Notes: generated from the letters alone by a model not told the origin. DNA of 64,000 bases from Tamaricihabitans halophyticus (GCF_004340875.1 NZ_SLXQ01000003.1:1-64000); one strand, 5' to 3'. Counted from the stretch's first letter, positions 8,972-17,952 are shown. Numbers and translations are program-made.

Positions 8972-10117
8972 TCAAGAGGGAGCGTGCTCGACGGTAGGCG
9001 CAGGACCGGTGTAGCGGGCGGCAGGACGGATGATCTTGCCGTCCCGCGCCTGTTCCAGGACGTTCGCGCACCAGCCGATCACCCGGCTGGTCGCGAACGT
9101 CGGCGTGAACATCTCGCGCGGCAGCCCGCACTGCGACATCACCACACCGGCGTAGAACTCGACGTTCGCATACAGCTCCCTGCCCGGCTTCAGCTCCGCG
9201 AGTGCTTCGACCACCCCGCGTTCCACCGCCGTCGCGAACTCCGCGAGCTCACCACCGAGCGTCAACGCGATCTCCCGCAGCAGCGCCGAACGCGGATCCT
9301 CGGTGCGATAAACCGCGTGGCCGAACCCCATGATCCGATCACCCGCCGCGACCCTGGCGCGTACCCACGGGCGAATCCGATCAGCGGTGCCGATCTCGTC
9401 CAGGCTGGCCAGCGCGCGATCCGGCGCGCCACCGTGCAGCGGACCGGCGAACGCCCCGATCGCGGCGCTCACCGCGGACACTGGATCCGAGCCGGTGGAG
9501 GCGACCACCCGCGCGGTGAACGTGGACGCGTTGAACCCGTGGTCGATCGTGGCGATCAGGTACTGCTCGATCGCGCGCACCTGTGCGGGCGCCGGTTCCG
9601 TGCCGGTGACCAGATACAGCCAGTTCGCCGCCGCACTGAGGTCGGGGCGGGGTCGCAGCGGTGCCAGCCCGCGGCGTAGCCGGTACAGCGCGGCGAGAAT
9701 GGTGGGGGTGACCGCGCAGATCGCGAGCGTATTGGCCTTCCTGCGCGCCTCATCCGTGTCCAGCATCGGCGGCACGCCGCGCGCCATGCCGAACATGGAC
9801 AGCGCGGTGCGCAGCCCGGCTAGTGCGTCGAACCGCTCACCGGTAGTCGCGATCGCCGGCAGTAGCGCGGCGAGTTCCGCGGGCAGCTCGCGCAGCGGGG
9901 CCAGTTCGTCGCGCAATCGTGCGGTTTCGGCCGGCTCCGGCAGGCGACCTTCCAGCAGCAGGAACCACACTTCCTCCAGTGTTTTGCTCCGGGCCAGTTC
10001 GATCGCCGAGTACTGCCGGTAGTGGTAGAAGCCTTCGCTACCGCGCACATCGCCGAGCTCGGTGTTCGTGACGACGACATTGCGCAAACCAGGTGGCACA
10101 TCGATGGTCCCAGTCAT
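8972..10117 (-). CDS. citrate synthase family protein (381 aa)
   Basis: The protein carries the citrate synthase active-site signatures GPLHGGAPDRA and IMGFGHAVYRTEDPR, holding the two catalytic histidines. In the third motif the usual aspartate is glutamate (YANVEFYAG), a change I associate with an actinobacterial subgroup. It condenses oxaloacetate with acetyl-CoA or, in methylcitrate synthases, propionyl-CoA; sequence alone does not decide. AGAGGAAG precedes the ATG. It is divergent from a second citrate synthase-like gene that carries a DNA-binding domain, across a short intergenic region with overlapping palindromes. Confidence 0.9.
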   Translation of the reverse strand: MTGTIDVPPGLRNVVVTNTELGDVRGSEGFYHYRQYSAIELARSKTLEEVWFLLLEGRLPEPAETARLRDELAPLRELPAELAALLPAIATTGERFDALAGLRTALSMFGMARGVPPMLDTDEARRKANTLAICAVTPTILAALYRLRRGLAPLRPRPDLSAAANWLYLVTGTEPAPAQVRAIEQYLIATIDHGFNASTFTARVVASTGSDPVSAVSAAIGAFAGPLHGGAPDRALASLDEIGTADRIRPWVRARVAAGDRIMGFGHAVYRTEDPRSALLREIALTLGGELAEFATAVERGVVEALAELKPGRELYANVEFYAGVVMSQCGLPREMFTPTFATSRVIGWCANVLEQARDGKIIRPAARYTGPAPTVEHAPS

Positions 10118-10172
10118 AGCCGCTTCCTCTCCTGAGTTCCCGTTCCAACCATTGATCTATTGATAGCTAGCT

Positions 10173-10191
10173 GTCAACGTTGACTAGTCAA
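10173..10191. promoter_or_regulatory. overlapping palindromes between divergent citrate synthase genes
   Basis: GTCAACGTTGAC (10173-10184) and TTGACTAGTCAA (10180-10191) are both perfect 12-bp palindromes that share TTGAC. Together they form three alternating half-sites, placed between the two divergent starts. This is a strong candidate operator for coordinated control, possibly by the helix-turn-helix domain fused to the rightward citrate synthase. Confidence 0.5.
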
Positions 10192-10217
10192 TACATGTGG
10201 ATAAAGGCCAGGTCAGG

Positions 10218-11390
10218 ATGCGAATCAGCACTGTGGAAGCAGCGCGCCGGCTGGGGGTGAAGCCGGAGACTGTGTACGCCTACGTCAGCAGGGGACTGCT
10301 GCGCAGCGATCGGCAGCCTGGGCAGCGCGGCAGCTTGTTTGACGCCGCCGAGGTGGACGCGCTGGCCGCGCGTGGGCAGGCGGCCCGCCGGCCGGACAAC
10401 GAGCTCGACCGGATCCGCACCCAGCTGACCTCGTTGGACGATGACGTGTTGCGGTACAGGGGACACGCGGTCGCCGAACTGGCCGCAACCCATCCCGTCG
10501 AGTCGATCGCCTGGCTGCTCTGGGCCGGCGAGCTGGCCGAGGCGGAAGCGTTTCCGGTACGCGTCGAGCAGGTTGCCACCGCGCGAGCCGCCATGGCCGC
10601 GTTGCCAACCAGCGCGCGGCTTGTTGATCACCTACAGCTCGCGGTGGTCGCGCTCGGCGCGGTTGACCCGCTGCGGTTTGACCGCAACCCGGCGGCGGTG
10701 TTGCGTACCGGGCGGGCGCTGCTCGGCAATCTCTGCGCGGGGTTACCCGGTGCGCATACTGGTTTCGGTTACGGGCTGGCCGCACGGCTGTGGCCGGCGT
10801 TGGCGCCGGTGCCGGCGATGCCCGCTGATGTCCAGGTGCTGGATGCCGCGCTTGGCCTGCTCGCCGATCACGGTCTTGCGGTGTCCACTGTGGCCGCTCG
10901 GGTTGCGGCGAGCGCGCGGGCGAACATCTACGCGGTCATCTCCGCGGGGCTCGGCGCGGCCGATGGTCAGTACCACGGCGCCGCGAGCACATTCGCCTAC
11001 CGGTTTCTCGAGGATGCGCGCCAGAACATGCCCGGCGCGCTCGCCGAATGGTCGCGCGGAGCCGATGGGATTCCCGGGTTCGGGCATCGCGTGTACCGCC
11101 GGCACGATCCGCGGGCCGAGGCGTTGCTTGCATTGCTGCCCGCACATCCGGTGCTCGATGTGGTTCGTACGGTGTGCGCCGAGCTGGCCGAGCGCACCGG
11201 GACTTTCCCGAATGTGGATCTCGCGCTTGCCGCGATGATGCACGTCTACGGGATGCGCGCGGATGCCGGCGAGACGGTGTTTCTACTCGCCCGCATCATC
11301 GGCTGGATCGCGCATGCCGTGGAGGAATACGCCGAACCGCGCCTGCGCTTTCGCGCCCTCGGTGTGTACACCGGCGATACGCCTGGCTGA
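10218..11390 (+). CDS. citrate synthase family protein with N-terminal helix-turn-helix
   Basis: ATG at 10218 is preferred, with AAAGG about ten bases upstream; a GTG at 10197 is also open. Residues 1-45 form a MerR/excisionase-like helix-turn-helix (STVEAARRLGVKPETVYAYV ending LLRSDRQPG). The rest is a citrate synthase domain with QYHGAAST, GFGHRVYRRHDPR and NVDLALA holding the catalytic His, His and Asp. Family precedent is a two-gene set in actinobacteria. Whether the fused domain binds DNA or only packs against the enzyme is unknown. It faces a plain citrate synthase gene across a palindromic promoter. Confidence 0.88.
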   Translation: MRISTVEAARRLGVKPETVYAYVSRGLLRSDRQPGQRGSLFDAAEVDALAARGQAARRPDNELDRIRTQLTSLDDDVLRYRGHAVAELAATHPVESIAWLLWAGELAEAEAFPVRVEQVATARAAMAALPTSARLVDHLQLAVVALGAVDPLRFDRNPAAVLRTGRALLGNLCAGLPGAHTGFGYGLAARLWPALAPVPAMPADVQVLDAALGLLADHGLAVSTVAARVAASARANIYAVISAGLGAADGQYHGAASTFAYRFLEDARQNMPGALAEWSRGADGIPGFGHRVYRRHDPRAEALLALLPAHPVLDVVRTVCAELAERTGTFPNVDLALAAMMHVYGMRADAGETVFLLARIIGWIAHAVEEYAEPRLRFRALGVYTGDTPG

Positions 11391-11396
11391 ACCGGG

Positions 11397-13277
11397 CTAG
11401 GGCCGCATCCGGTTACGCCGCCGGACGAGCCAGACGGTGACGGCCGCGCCACCGAGAAGCACCGCGCCGCCCGCGCCCGCGAGCACGGGGACCAGCGGGA
11501 ACGAATCGGTGGTTGGCGACTCGGCGATTGCCGGACTGTTCTCGGCATTCCCGTCGCCGAACACGTCGCCGTTGCCCGAATCACCGCCGGAGGCGTATTC
11601 GGGGCCGTTCTCCGGTTCGCCGGTAACGGTCAGCTCCAGCTCAGTGTCCACAAGCGCGGGAGGCGGGTCGCCCTCGACGCCCCTGCCGAGTTTGACGCCG
11701 ATGTAGTACCAGCCGGCAACCGAGGTGGCGCCGCCTTCGTATTCGTCGCGGTTCAGATAGCGAACGGGTGTGGTGGCCAGCGGGCCGAGTGTTGCCGGTG
11801 CCCCGTCGTAGGAGTCGGTGTCCTCGCCATCCGACGGCGGTACCTTGCGAAACGGGCTGTAGAGCATGGTGGAGACGTTCGCGAGCCCCGCTTGCTTGTT
11901 GCCCGCGTAGTTCACCCGGTAGGCCAGCCCCTGGCCCCATTCCAGCCGCACCCGGTAGAACACGTACTCACCGTGGGCGAGGGAGTCCCGGTACACCTCA
12001 GAGCCATCGAGCGTCGCGGCGGAACTGAACGAACCACCACCGACAACGGGTTGTGCCTGGCCGTTCTGTTCCTGGAAACGCACGGTGTCCATTTCGGATG
12101 GTTCACCCTTGTTGCCGGTTACCGCCGGCTCCACGCCTACCTGCACCTCGATTGGCAGTTCGGCTTGTTGCGCGGTATCCGAGTCGCGGAGCACGTACAT
12201 CGTGTAAGTGCCGGCCTCCTGGCAGTCGCCACCCATATTTCCTTCCGTCGTGTCCACAACGGCCGATGTGGACAGTGGCACGCCGTCCTGGCCCATGGTC
12301 GATAGCGAGCGGACCCCACCGTCGGTGCAGCTTTCCCCGGATGGGGAGGTCACGTCGATCTCAAGCGAGTTGATATCGCCCATGCCGCCTTCCCCTCGGG
12401 TGAGCGGCACGGTGGCGCTGAAGTAGCCGACGCCTCCCTTGGGGATGTGCACGGAGTAGTGCTTGCGCTGTTGTGGCCCGAGGCTGTCCACGTACTGGCC
12501 TGGTCCGATTTCCGGTGCGCCGGCTGGCTGCTCGGAGCCTTTCGCTGGGGTGCCGGTTGGTTGGTAGTTGCGCAGCGCGACGGTGGTAACTCGGGGTAGG
12601 GCCTTTTCGAGTGCTGTGGCGTCGGGTGCGCGGGTGTAGGTGCCGCCGGTGGTTTCGGCGATGCAGTTGAGTTGTTCGCTGGCTTCGTCGTCGACGCCGA
12701 AGCCGACGGCGTGTACGACGGTGTTGATGCCTTCCTCGGCGAGTTCGTCGGCGACTTCGCAGGGGTCGGGTGGTGCGCAGGTGTCGAGTCCGTCGGAGAC
12801 GAGCACGATGGCGCGTTGCTTGTCGTCGGGTAGTTGGTCGGCTGCGGTGCGCAGGGAGTGTCCGATGGGGGTGTAGCCACTGGGTTGGATGCCGTCCACT
12901 GCTGAGGTGATGGCTTGGCGGTCTAGTTGTTTCACGTCTTGCAACACGGAGGTGTCTTGGCAGCCGGTCTCTTTCTCGGCGGGTGTTTCGCCGGTTTCGG
13001 TGCCGTAGGTGGTGAGTCCAAATTGGGCGTCGTCGGGCAGCATGTCGACCAGTGAGCGCACCGAGTTCTTCGCGGCCGCCATCTTGGTGCCGCCGCTGGG
13101 ATCGTTGCCGGTCATGGATCCCGAGCCGTCCAGGACCAACATCGTTGGCGCGTACTCGACCTGCACCCGCGAGTCCTGCTCGTTCCCGGACTGCTGTGCC
13201 GCTGCCGGTGTCGCGAGCAGTACAGCGACGATGGATACCGTGGTGAGCGCGGCCAGCTTGCTTCGCCAACGATTCAC
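11397..13277 (-). CDS. exported von Willebrand factor A domain surface protein
   Basis: GTG start at 13277, preceded by AGGGG. The 626-aa product has a signal peptide (hydrophobic 8-26, AQQ at the cleavage region) and a VWA domain (about 40-240) with an intact MIDAS site (LDGSGSM, the second Thr region near TPIGHS, and VSDGLDTC). A long beta-rich region follows, then a C-terminal transmembrane helix (about 593-615) with a basic tail. It is probably anchored at the cell surface and binds protein ligands through a metal ion. Within the VWA domain, roughly 12570-12990, codon choice switches to CAA, GAA, CCC and CTC while flanking parts use CAG, GAG and CCG, suggesting a mosaic gene. Confidence 0.85.
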   Translation of the reverse strand: MNRWRSKLAALTTVSIVAVLLATPAAAQQSGNEQDSRVQVEYAPTMLVLDGSGSMTGNDPSGGTKMAAAKNSVRSLVDMLPDDAQFGLTTYGTETGETPAEKETGCQDTSVLQDVKQLDRQAITSAVDGIQPSGYTPIGHSLRTAADQLPDDKQRAIVLVSDGLDTCAPPDPCEVADELAEEGINTVVHAVGFGVDDEASEQLNCIAETTGGTYTRAPDATALEKALPRVTTVALRNYQPTGTPAKGSEQPAGAPEIGPGQYVDSLGPQQRKHYSVHIPKGGVGYFSATVPLTRGEGGMGDINSLEIDVTSPSGESCTDGGVRSLSTMGQDGVPLSTSAVVDTTEGNMGGDCQEAGTYTMYVLRDSDTAQQAELPIEVQVGVEPAVTGNKGEPSEMDTVRFQEQNGQAQPVVGGGSFSSAATLDGSEVYRDSLAHGEYVFYRVRLEWGQGLAYRVNYAGNKQAGLANVSTMLYSPFRKVPPSDGEDTDSYDGAPATLGPLATTPVRYLNRDEYEGGATSVAGWYYIGVKLGRGVEGDPPPALVDTELELTVTGEPENGPEYASGGDSGNGDVFGDGNAENSPAIAESPTTDSFPLVPVLAGAGGAVLLGGAAVTVWLVRRRNRMRP

Positions 13278-13374
13278 GTGATTCCCCTAACGCGTTCGCT
13301 GTGCCGGTGTGGCAGACATGATCGCGCTAGGACGCAAATGTGGACGGTTCAGTTCCCCGGGCGCGCTCTTGGGG

Positions 13375-14556
13375 CTACTGCGGGTTGGTGACCTCGCTGG
13401 CGTACTTCTTCGTCATATGTTCCACGGCGGACAGTTGTGCTTCGGCGTGCCCGCTGCGGGTATCCGTCGCGTGTTGCTTGGCGAGCAATGTGGACTCCGC
13501 GTGCGTTCGGCCGGGACCCTGGAAATGCGGCAGCACGTGTTGTGCGATCAACTCGTACGAGCGTTTTGTCGCTTCCGGGTTCGCCCATTCATGCGCGAGT
13601 AGCAGCATCGCGCCGAATCCGCCCGACTGGTCGGCAAGCCGCTGCACCTGGGCACGAGCGTCCTCGGCGGTGCCGATCGCGCCGATACCGGACTCGTTGA
13701 TGAAATCGATCATCTCCGTGCGGTTGCCGCCTTCCACGACCATCTGCGGGAAAGCAGCGACCTTCTGGAAGTAGCGGAACCACTGCTCGATGCCGTATTC
13801 CACGTCTCGGTACGCCTGCTCGCGCGTTTCCGCGATATGCATCAAGCCAACCAGTCGCCAGCCGGAACGATCCGGTGTCGGCTGGCCGAAGTGTGTCGCC
13901 CGTTCCTCGACGACATTCCAGTGGTGTGCCAGCGCGTCGAAGCCTTCCTTCGTCAGCGTCGCGCCGATGGAGAGCAGTCCGGTCCCGTACCGGCCGGCCA
14001 GCCGCGGTCCGGTGGGCGAAGCAACCGCGGCGACCGCGACATCGAAACATGGTTCGGTGTACGGGCGCAGTTGCAGCCGTGCGTCGACAAGGTTGTGCGT
14101 ACGGGTTTGTTCGGTGACTGTTTCACCGGCGAGCAGCCGCATGATGATGTCGAAGTTGACGTCCAGCAGTTCCCTGGTGTCCGTGGGATTCAGCCCGATC
14201 ATCGAGGAGTCCGTCGGCAGCGAACCCGGCCCGACACCGAGCATCGTGCGGCCTCGCGTCAGGTGATCAAGCAGCACCATCCGGTCGGCGACCCACAGCG
14301 GATTGTGATAGCTGATCGAGGTCACCCCGGTGCCGAACTTGATGTTCTTGGTGCGCTCGGCGGCTGCCGCCATGACGATCTCCGGCGAGGCGATGATCTC
14401 GCTGCCAGCCGAATGGTGCTCGCCGATCCACGCTTCGTCGAAGCCCAGGTAGTCGAGGTGTTCCAGCAGCCGCAAATCGCGTTGCAGCGCGAGGGTGGGG
14501 TTCTGTCCGGCCGGATGAAAGGGTGCGAGAAACACGCCGAAGCGCAACCTGCTCAT
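13375..14556 (-). CDS. LLM-class (luciferase-like) flavin-dependent oxidoreductase
   Basis: The 393-aa protein has the bacterial luciferase-like TIM-barrel pattern: RFGVFLAPFHP, then YLGFDEAWIGEHH, KFGTGVTSISYHNPL and RTMLGVGPGSLPTD. Members use FMN or F420 to oxidise or reduce small molecules; the closest functional guess is a limonene-hydroxylase-like monooxygenase, but the substrate is not readable. The C-terminal ~40 residues are polar and unusual, with DTRSGHAEAQ before the end. GGAGCC lies before ATG 14556. It is divergent from an AraC-family regulator that may control it. Confidence 0.85.
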   Translation of the reverse strand: MSRLRFGVFLAPFHPAGQNPTLALQRDLRLLEHLDYLGFDEAWIGEHHSAGSEIIASPEIVMAAAAERTKNIKFGTGVTSISYHNPLWVADRMVLLDHLTRGRTMLGVGPGSLPTDSSMIGLNPTDTRELLDVNFDIIMRLLAGETVTEQTRTHNLVDARLQLRPYTEPCFDVAVAAVASPTGPRLAGRYGTGLLSIGATLTKEGFDALAHHWNVVEERATHFGQPTPDRSGWRLVGLMHIAETREQAYRDVEYGIEQWFRYFQKVAAFPQMVVEGGNRTEMIDFINESGIGAIGTAEDARAQVQRLADQSGGFGAMLLLAHEWANPEATKRSYELIAQHVLPHFQGPGRTHAESTLLAKQHATDTRSGHAEAQLSAVEHMTKKYASEVTNPQ

Positions 14557-14718
14557 GTGCGGCTCCTAGCTCAGGGATTCGCTCATGTGGAGAAACGGCC
14601 CACTTAGTAAGCTACGTCACAAATCGTGTGGTGGTCAAAGCAGGTACTAGCGGGGCTGCCGGTTACCGCTGAGGTGCTGGCTTTGGTGTGTTTCGATGGC
14701 AAGAGGAGGTGGGTAAGG

Positions 14719-15666
14719 GTGCCGAATCAGTCGTATGTGGTGGATTCCCACGCGACCGTGGAGGTGCCCCGGCGCGAGCGCACTGCCTACTGGGCACACC
14801 AGGTCGCGTCCCTGCAGGCGGCGTTGGAGCTGCGCGCACCCCGTACCGGGGACTTCCAGGGCGGCTACAGCCGGATTGGTACCGAGCACTATCAACTCGT
14901 GGCCTGGCAAGCCGATGAGGCCGAGTATGTCCGCGGAGTTCAGCATGTTCGCACCGCGCCGGATGACAATTTCCGTTTCCTGTTTCCCCTCGACAATCTG
15001 TTCATGTTGCGGCACCACGATGCGGTGACCGGATTACGGCCAGGGATGGCGGGCGTGTTCGCCTACGACAAACCTTTTACCGCCTGGCATGACGACGACA
15101 CCAAGATGATGGTCCTAACGGTTCAGGGCGAGGAGATCGAGAACCGGATCGGCCAGTCGGCGCGCCCCGGTGCGCCGTTGGACGTATCGAAGGGACTGGG
15201 GCGGGTGGCACAGGAGCTTGCCGCCGGTCTGCTCCGCGAACGCGACGAGCTCACCCGCGACCAGTTCGAGTCGGCGGCCGAACGCCTCGTCGAACTCCTC
15301 TGCATGCAGTTGATGCGGGACAACCAGACAACCACCCCGGCGGCACTGGGCGAGATCGACGTGATGGCGCGCCGGTATATCCGCCAACACGTGGACGAGC
15401 GCGACCTGACCGGCGCCACGGTCGCGCAGGCGCTTGGCTGGTCCCTGCGCCAAGTCCAGCTCGCCCTACAGCAAACCGGCACCAGCCCACGCGAACTCAT
15501 CAGGGAAGAACGCCTCAAGGCCGCCCGCGAACGCCTCCGCGACCCCGCCTACCAACACCTCAGCATCGCCGAGATCGCCGCCCAACTGGGATTCTCCGCC
15601 CCCGGCAACTTCAGCAGCGCATTCCGCCACCGCTTCGGCGAACGCCCCCGCGACCTACGCGGCTGA
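14719..15666 (+). CDS. AraC-family transcriptional regulator
   Basis: GTG at 14719 is chosen because AGGAGG lies nine bases before it. The 315-residue protein has an N-terminal ligand-binding-like domain (about 1-200) and a C-terminal AraC DNA-binding domain with two helix-turn-helices. The second (SIAEIAAQLGFSAPGNFSSA) matches the family signature, followed by FRHRFGERPRDLRG. Codon use changes sharply at about 15434, where the DNA-binding domain starts: upstream CAG, GAG and CCG dominate, downstream CAA, GAA, CCC and CGC. The likely target is the divergent luciferase-like oxidoreductase gene. Confidence 0.88.
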   Translation: MPNQSYVVDSHATVEVPRRERTAYWAHQVASLQAALELRAPRTGDFQGGYSRIGTEHYQLVAWQADEAEYVRGVQHVRTAPDDNFRFLFPLDNLFMLRHHDAVTGLRPGMAGVFAYDKPFTAWHDDDTKMMVLTVQGEEIENRIGQSARPGAPLDVSKGLGRVAQELAAGLLRERDELTRDQFESAAERLVELLCMQLMRDNQTTTPAALGEIDVMARRYIRQHVDERDLTGATVAQALGWSLRQVQLALQQTGTSPRELIREERLKAARERLRDPAYQHLSIAEIAAQLGFSAPGNFSSAFRHRFGERPRDLRG

Positions 15667-15667
15667 G

Positions 15668-17251
15668 CTAGTCGGTGGTTGGCCGCTGGTCAACCGCGAT
15701 CCTGCCAAGGTTCTCCAGCGCTTGGCTGTCCTTGTCCCAGTAGTCGCCGTGCGCCTCGGCGGACAGCGGCCATTTCGAGGTGCGCTCCGAATGGAAGACC
15801 TGGCTTTCGCCGAGACCAAAGCTCTCGGCGGTTGGGTCATCGCCATGGGTGCCTGCGGGCGTCGCCCGGATGGCATCGTTTTCCGCGCGAGTTGCCCAGA
15901 TCTGATCCTTGGGGATGTCGAGCTTGTCGACGGCGGGCTCTACCTCGACGGACGGCGTTGCGGTTGCCTCCGCTGCCACGCCAACACCAGGGCTGCCAAC
16001 GAAAACCACTTCGTTGTCGTCCGGAAGTCCTTGCCCGCCTTCGGCAACGGTATGCCCGATGAGGGTGGATCCATAACTGTGACCCATGACGACGTTGTGC
16101 GAAGGATCCCCAGTACGGGTTTCCTGCAGACCTTCCTGGAAGGAACTCAGGGCGTCCTTGCCGTCCTCCGCGTACCCGGCCTTGGTCGCCTCGGGCAGCA
16201 CGTTGTCTGGAGCGTCGTAACCGAGCCAGTAGATTGCCGCGTTGTCCGCGTTTTCTTCCAGCTCATCGGCTTGACCTTGCAGACGCTCAACACGACCGAG
16301 CTCCTTGCCTGCGGTACCGAGATCGGCGCCGGTGCCAGGGACGTGTGTCGCCACGTTATCGGCCGTGTCGGGATTGCCCACGGACACGATCGCTTGCCCG
16401 TCCTTATCGAGGTTCTCTGCGTCGAACCCGATCAGGTAGCCGTTGTCGTCATGATCCTGCAGGAAAGACTGAATATCCTTGACGCCATCCAGTTTGTTGG
16501 AAGCGACCAAGGAGTCCTCCGGTGATCCATGGTCCCGCTGCATCTCCAAGATGGACTCGTGCTCGTCGAGGACGAACCGGTTTGCCCGATCCCTTGCCTC
16601 GATCGGCAGGCCGTCCAGACTGCCGAGCTTGTGACTGTCGCTGAAGAGGTAGTTTTCCTTCTCTATCGCGGAAAGGCCATTCCACCAGTTGGCGACATCC
16701 TCCGGGTCGCTGCCCGGCTTCGGGATCGGTTTGGCCGTAGATCCGGGATCGCTACCGGCATCGATGCCGACTTCGGTAGGTGTGATCGCGCGGATATCGC
16801 CGGCTGCCGTCTCGTCGGCTTCGGTAGCGTCCTTGATCGCGGTATCGATCGCGTCCTGGAGCTCCCTGCGCTCGGCGGCTTGTTCCTCGGGGCTGCCGCG
16901 TTTCGCGGAAATGTCCACCTCGCCGGACTGCGACACCTCCAGATAGTCCGGTGCTTCGTCGATTGCCGCAGTCATCTTCTTCTGCGCGGAATTGATCGCA
17001 TCGGCGGCTACTTCGACCTTCCCCGGGATCTTGTCGATCTCGTCGGCCGAGTCCTCAAGCAGGGTCTTTATATCGGCAAGCCCGGAGCGGGCGGCTTCAC
17101 CAGCGCTGCCCGTCCAATCGCCGAGCGCGTTGATCTGGGTTGCCACAGCTTCGGCCTGGTCGCGTAGGTTGTCCGCGTGGTCGGTCCATGCCTGCGCCAC
17201 GTCGTCCAGCAGTCCGCGTTCGAACTTCTCCAACTCGGCGTAGCCGACCAT
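15668..17251 (-). CDS. WXG-like N-terminus fused to DUF1023 alpha/beta hydrolase
   Basis: The 527-aa protein has an N-terminal helical region (1-130) containing DWTGSAGEAARSGL, a WXG100-type hairpin turn. The C-terminal alpha/beta hydrolase domain has the nucleophile motif GHSYGS and the DUF1023 hallmark VGNPDTADNVATHVPGTGA. Such fusions are frequent beside ESX-type genes in Pseudonocardiaceae and are thought to be type VII secreted hydrolases; substrates are unknown. The start overlaps the stop of the small ESX-type gene upstream (ATGA), so both form one operon. It is convergent with the AraC gene, separated by one base. Confidence 0.85.
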   Translation of the reverse strand: MVGYAELEKFERGLLDDVAQAWTDHADNLRDQAEAVATQINALGDWTGSAGEAARSGLADIKTLLEDSADEIDKIPGKVEVAADAINSAQKKMTAAIDEAPDYLEVSQSGEVDISAKRGSPEEQAAERRELQDAIDTAIKDATEADETAAGDIRAITPTEVGIDAGSDPGSTAKPIPKPGSDPEDVANWWNGLSAIEKENYLFSDSHKLGSLDGLPIEARDRANRFVLDEHESILEMQRDHGSPEDSLVASNKLDGVKDIQSFLQDHDDNGYLIGFDAENLDKDGQAIVSVGNPDTADNVATHVPGTGADLGTAGKELGRVERLQGQADELEENADNAAIYWLGYDAPDNVLPEATKAGYAEDGKDALSSFQEGLQETRTGDPSHNVVMGHSYGSTLIGHTVAEGGQGLPDDNEVVFVGSPGVGVAAEATATPSVEVEPAVDKLDIPKDQIWATRAENDAIRATPAGTHGDDPTAESFGLGESQVFHSERTSKWPLSAEAHGDYWDKDSQALENLGRIAVDQRPTTD

Positions 17252-17586
17252 CAGTCACCCTCCTCGAGAAACGCGAAGGCCTCTTCCGCGTGGTATTCCT
17301 GCTCCCCGTAGTTCTCCGCGGCGAGCATGATCTTGTCGCCGGTCAGCGAGACCTTGGCCAGCATCGTGTCGATCGCGTCTTCCCACTGCGTTTCCACCGT
17401 GCCAAGCGCTCCGCTGATAGCGAATCCGTCGAGATCGCCGTCTTGTTTCGCGCCGGTGGTGGTGCCGCTCAAGGCCGATGCGCCTCCGGTGTCACCGCCG
17501 CCGAGCTTGCCGTTGTCGGCGGTGTCCATGAGCTCCTGACCGGCGGCGTTCAGCTCGTCCTTGGTCAGTCCATAACCGTTCGCCAC
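17251..17586 (-). CDS. small ESX/WXG-like protein (111 aa)
   Basis: The 111-residue acidic, helical protein begins MANGYGLTKDELNAAGQELM and contains VETQWEDAIDTML, where the Trp takes the place of the WXG turn between two helices. There is no signal peptide and no cysteine. Size, composition and its position directly upstream of and overlapping the WXG-DUF1023 hydrolase suggest a type VII secretion partner. The exact family is not certain. Confidence 0.7.
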   Translation of the reverse strand: MANGYGLTKDELNAAGQELMDTADNGKLGGGDTGGASALSGTTTGAKQDGDLDGFAISGALGTVETQWEDAIDTMLAKVSLTGDKIMLAAENYGEQEYHAEEAFAFLEEGD

Positions 17587-17710
17587 GTCGCTTCCTCCGT
17601 ACGTCCGTGGTTGGCAACTTTTGGTCAGCTACGACGAGTGCCGGTACGGGTACGGATGCGAAGGCTCGGTGGTCGTTCGCGCAGCGATAAGAAGGGTGCG
17701 CGTCAGCAGA

Positions 17711-17771
17711 ACCGCAATCTTTAGGGATCTTGCGGTGACGGCGTGTGACCGCGTTCTTTAAGGTTAGCGAG
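17711..17771. repeat. composite dispersed repeat, hairpin unit A plus unit B (copy 1)
   Basis: Unit A (17711-17739) has perfect arms ACCGCAA and TTGCGGT around a loop with CTTTAGGG. Unit B (17745-17771) starts GTGACCGCG, has core TTCTTTAAGG and ends TTAGCGAG. Both recur in the same order, inverted, at 44453-44513, and singly elsewhere. Unit B covers the stop codon of the DUF397 gene. The region 17587-17763 holds no gene; these repeats are its only clear content. A terminator function is inferred from position. Confidence 0.75.
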
Positions 17772-17946
17772 CTTGTAGGTGGGTGCGGAAGGCGTGCCAG
17801 GTGGCGGTGGGGAAGTGCAGGGTGCCGGCGGCGTGGTTCTTGGTGTCGCGGACGGCGATGGTGCTCGCGCTGAACCCGATCTCCACACACTCCGTCTGCG
17901 AACCGCTGTAGCTGGACTTCCGCCACTGCATCCGAGCAAGATCCAT
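17764..17946 (-). CDS. DUF397 protein
   Basis: The 60-aa protein contains WRKSSYSGSQTECVEIGF and VAVRDTK-type sequence (here IAVRDTKNH), the signature of DUF397. It starts six bases after the stop of the XRE/DUF5753 regulator gene, the usual partner in actinobacteria, where the small protein is thought to antagonise or be regulated by the regulator. Its stop codon lies inside a dispersed repeat. Confidence 0.9.
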   Translation of the reverse strand: MDLARMQWRKSSYSGSQTECVEIGFSASTIAVRDTKNHAAGTLHFPTATWHAFRTHLQAR

Positions 17947-17952
17947 CGCGTT

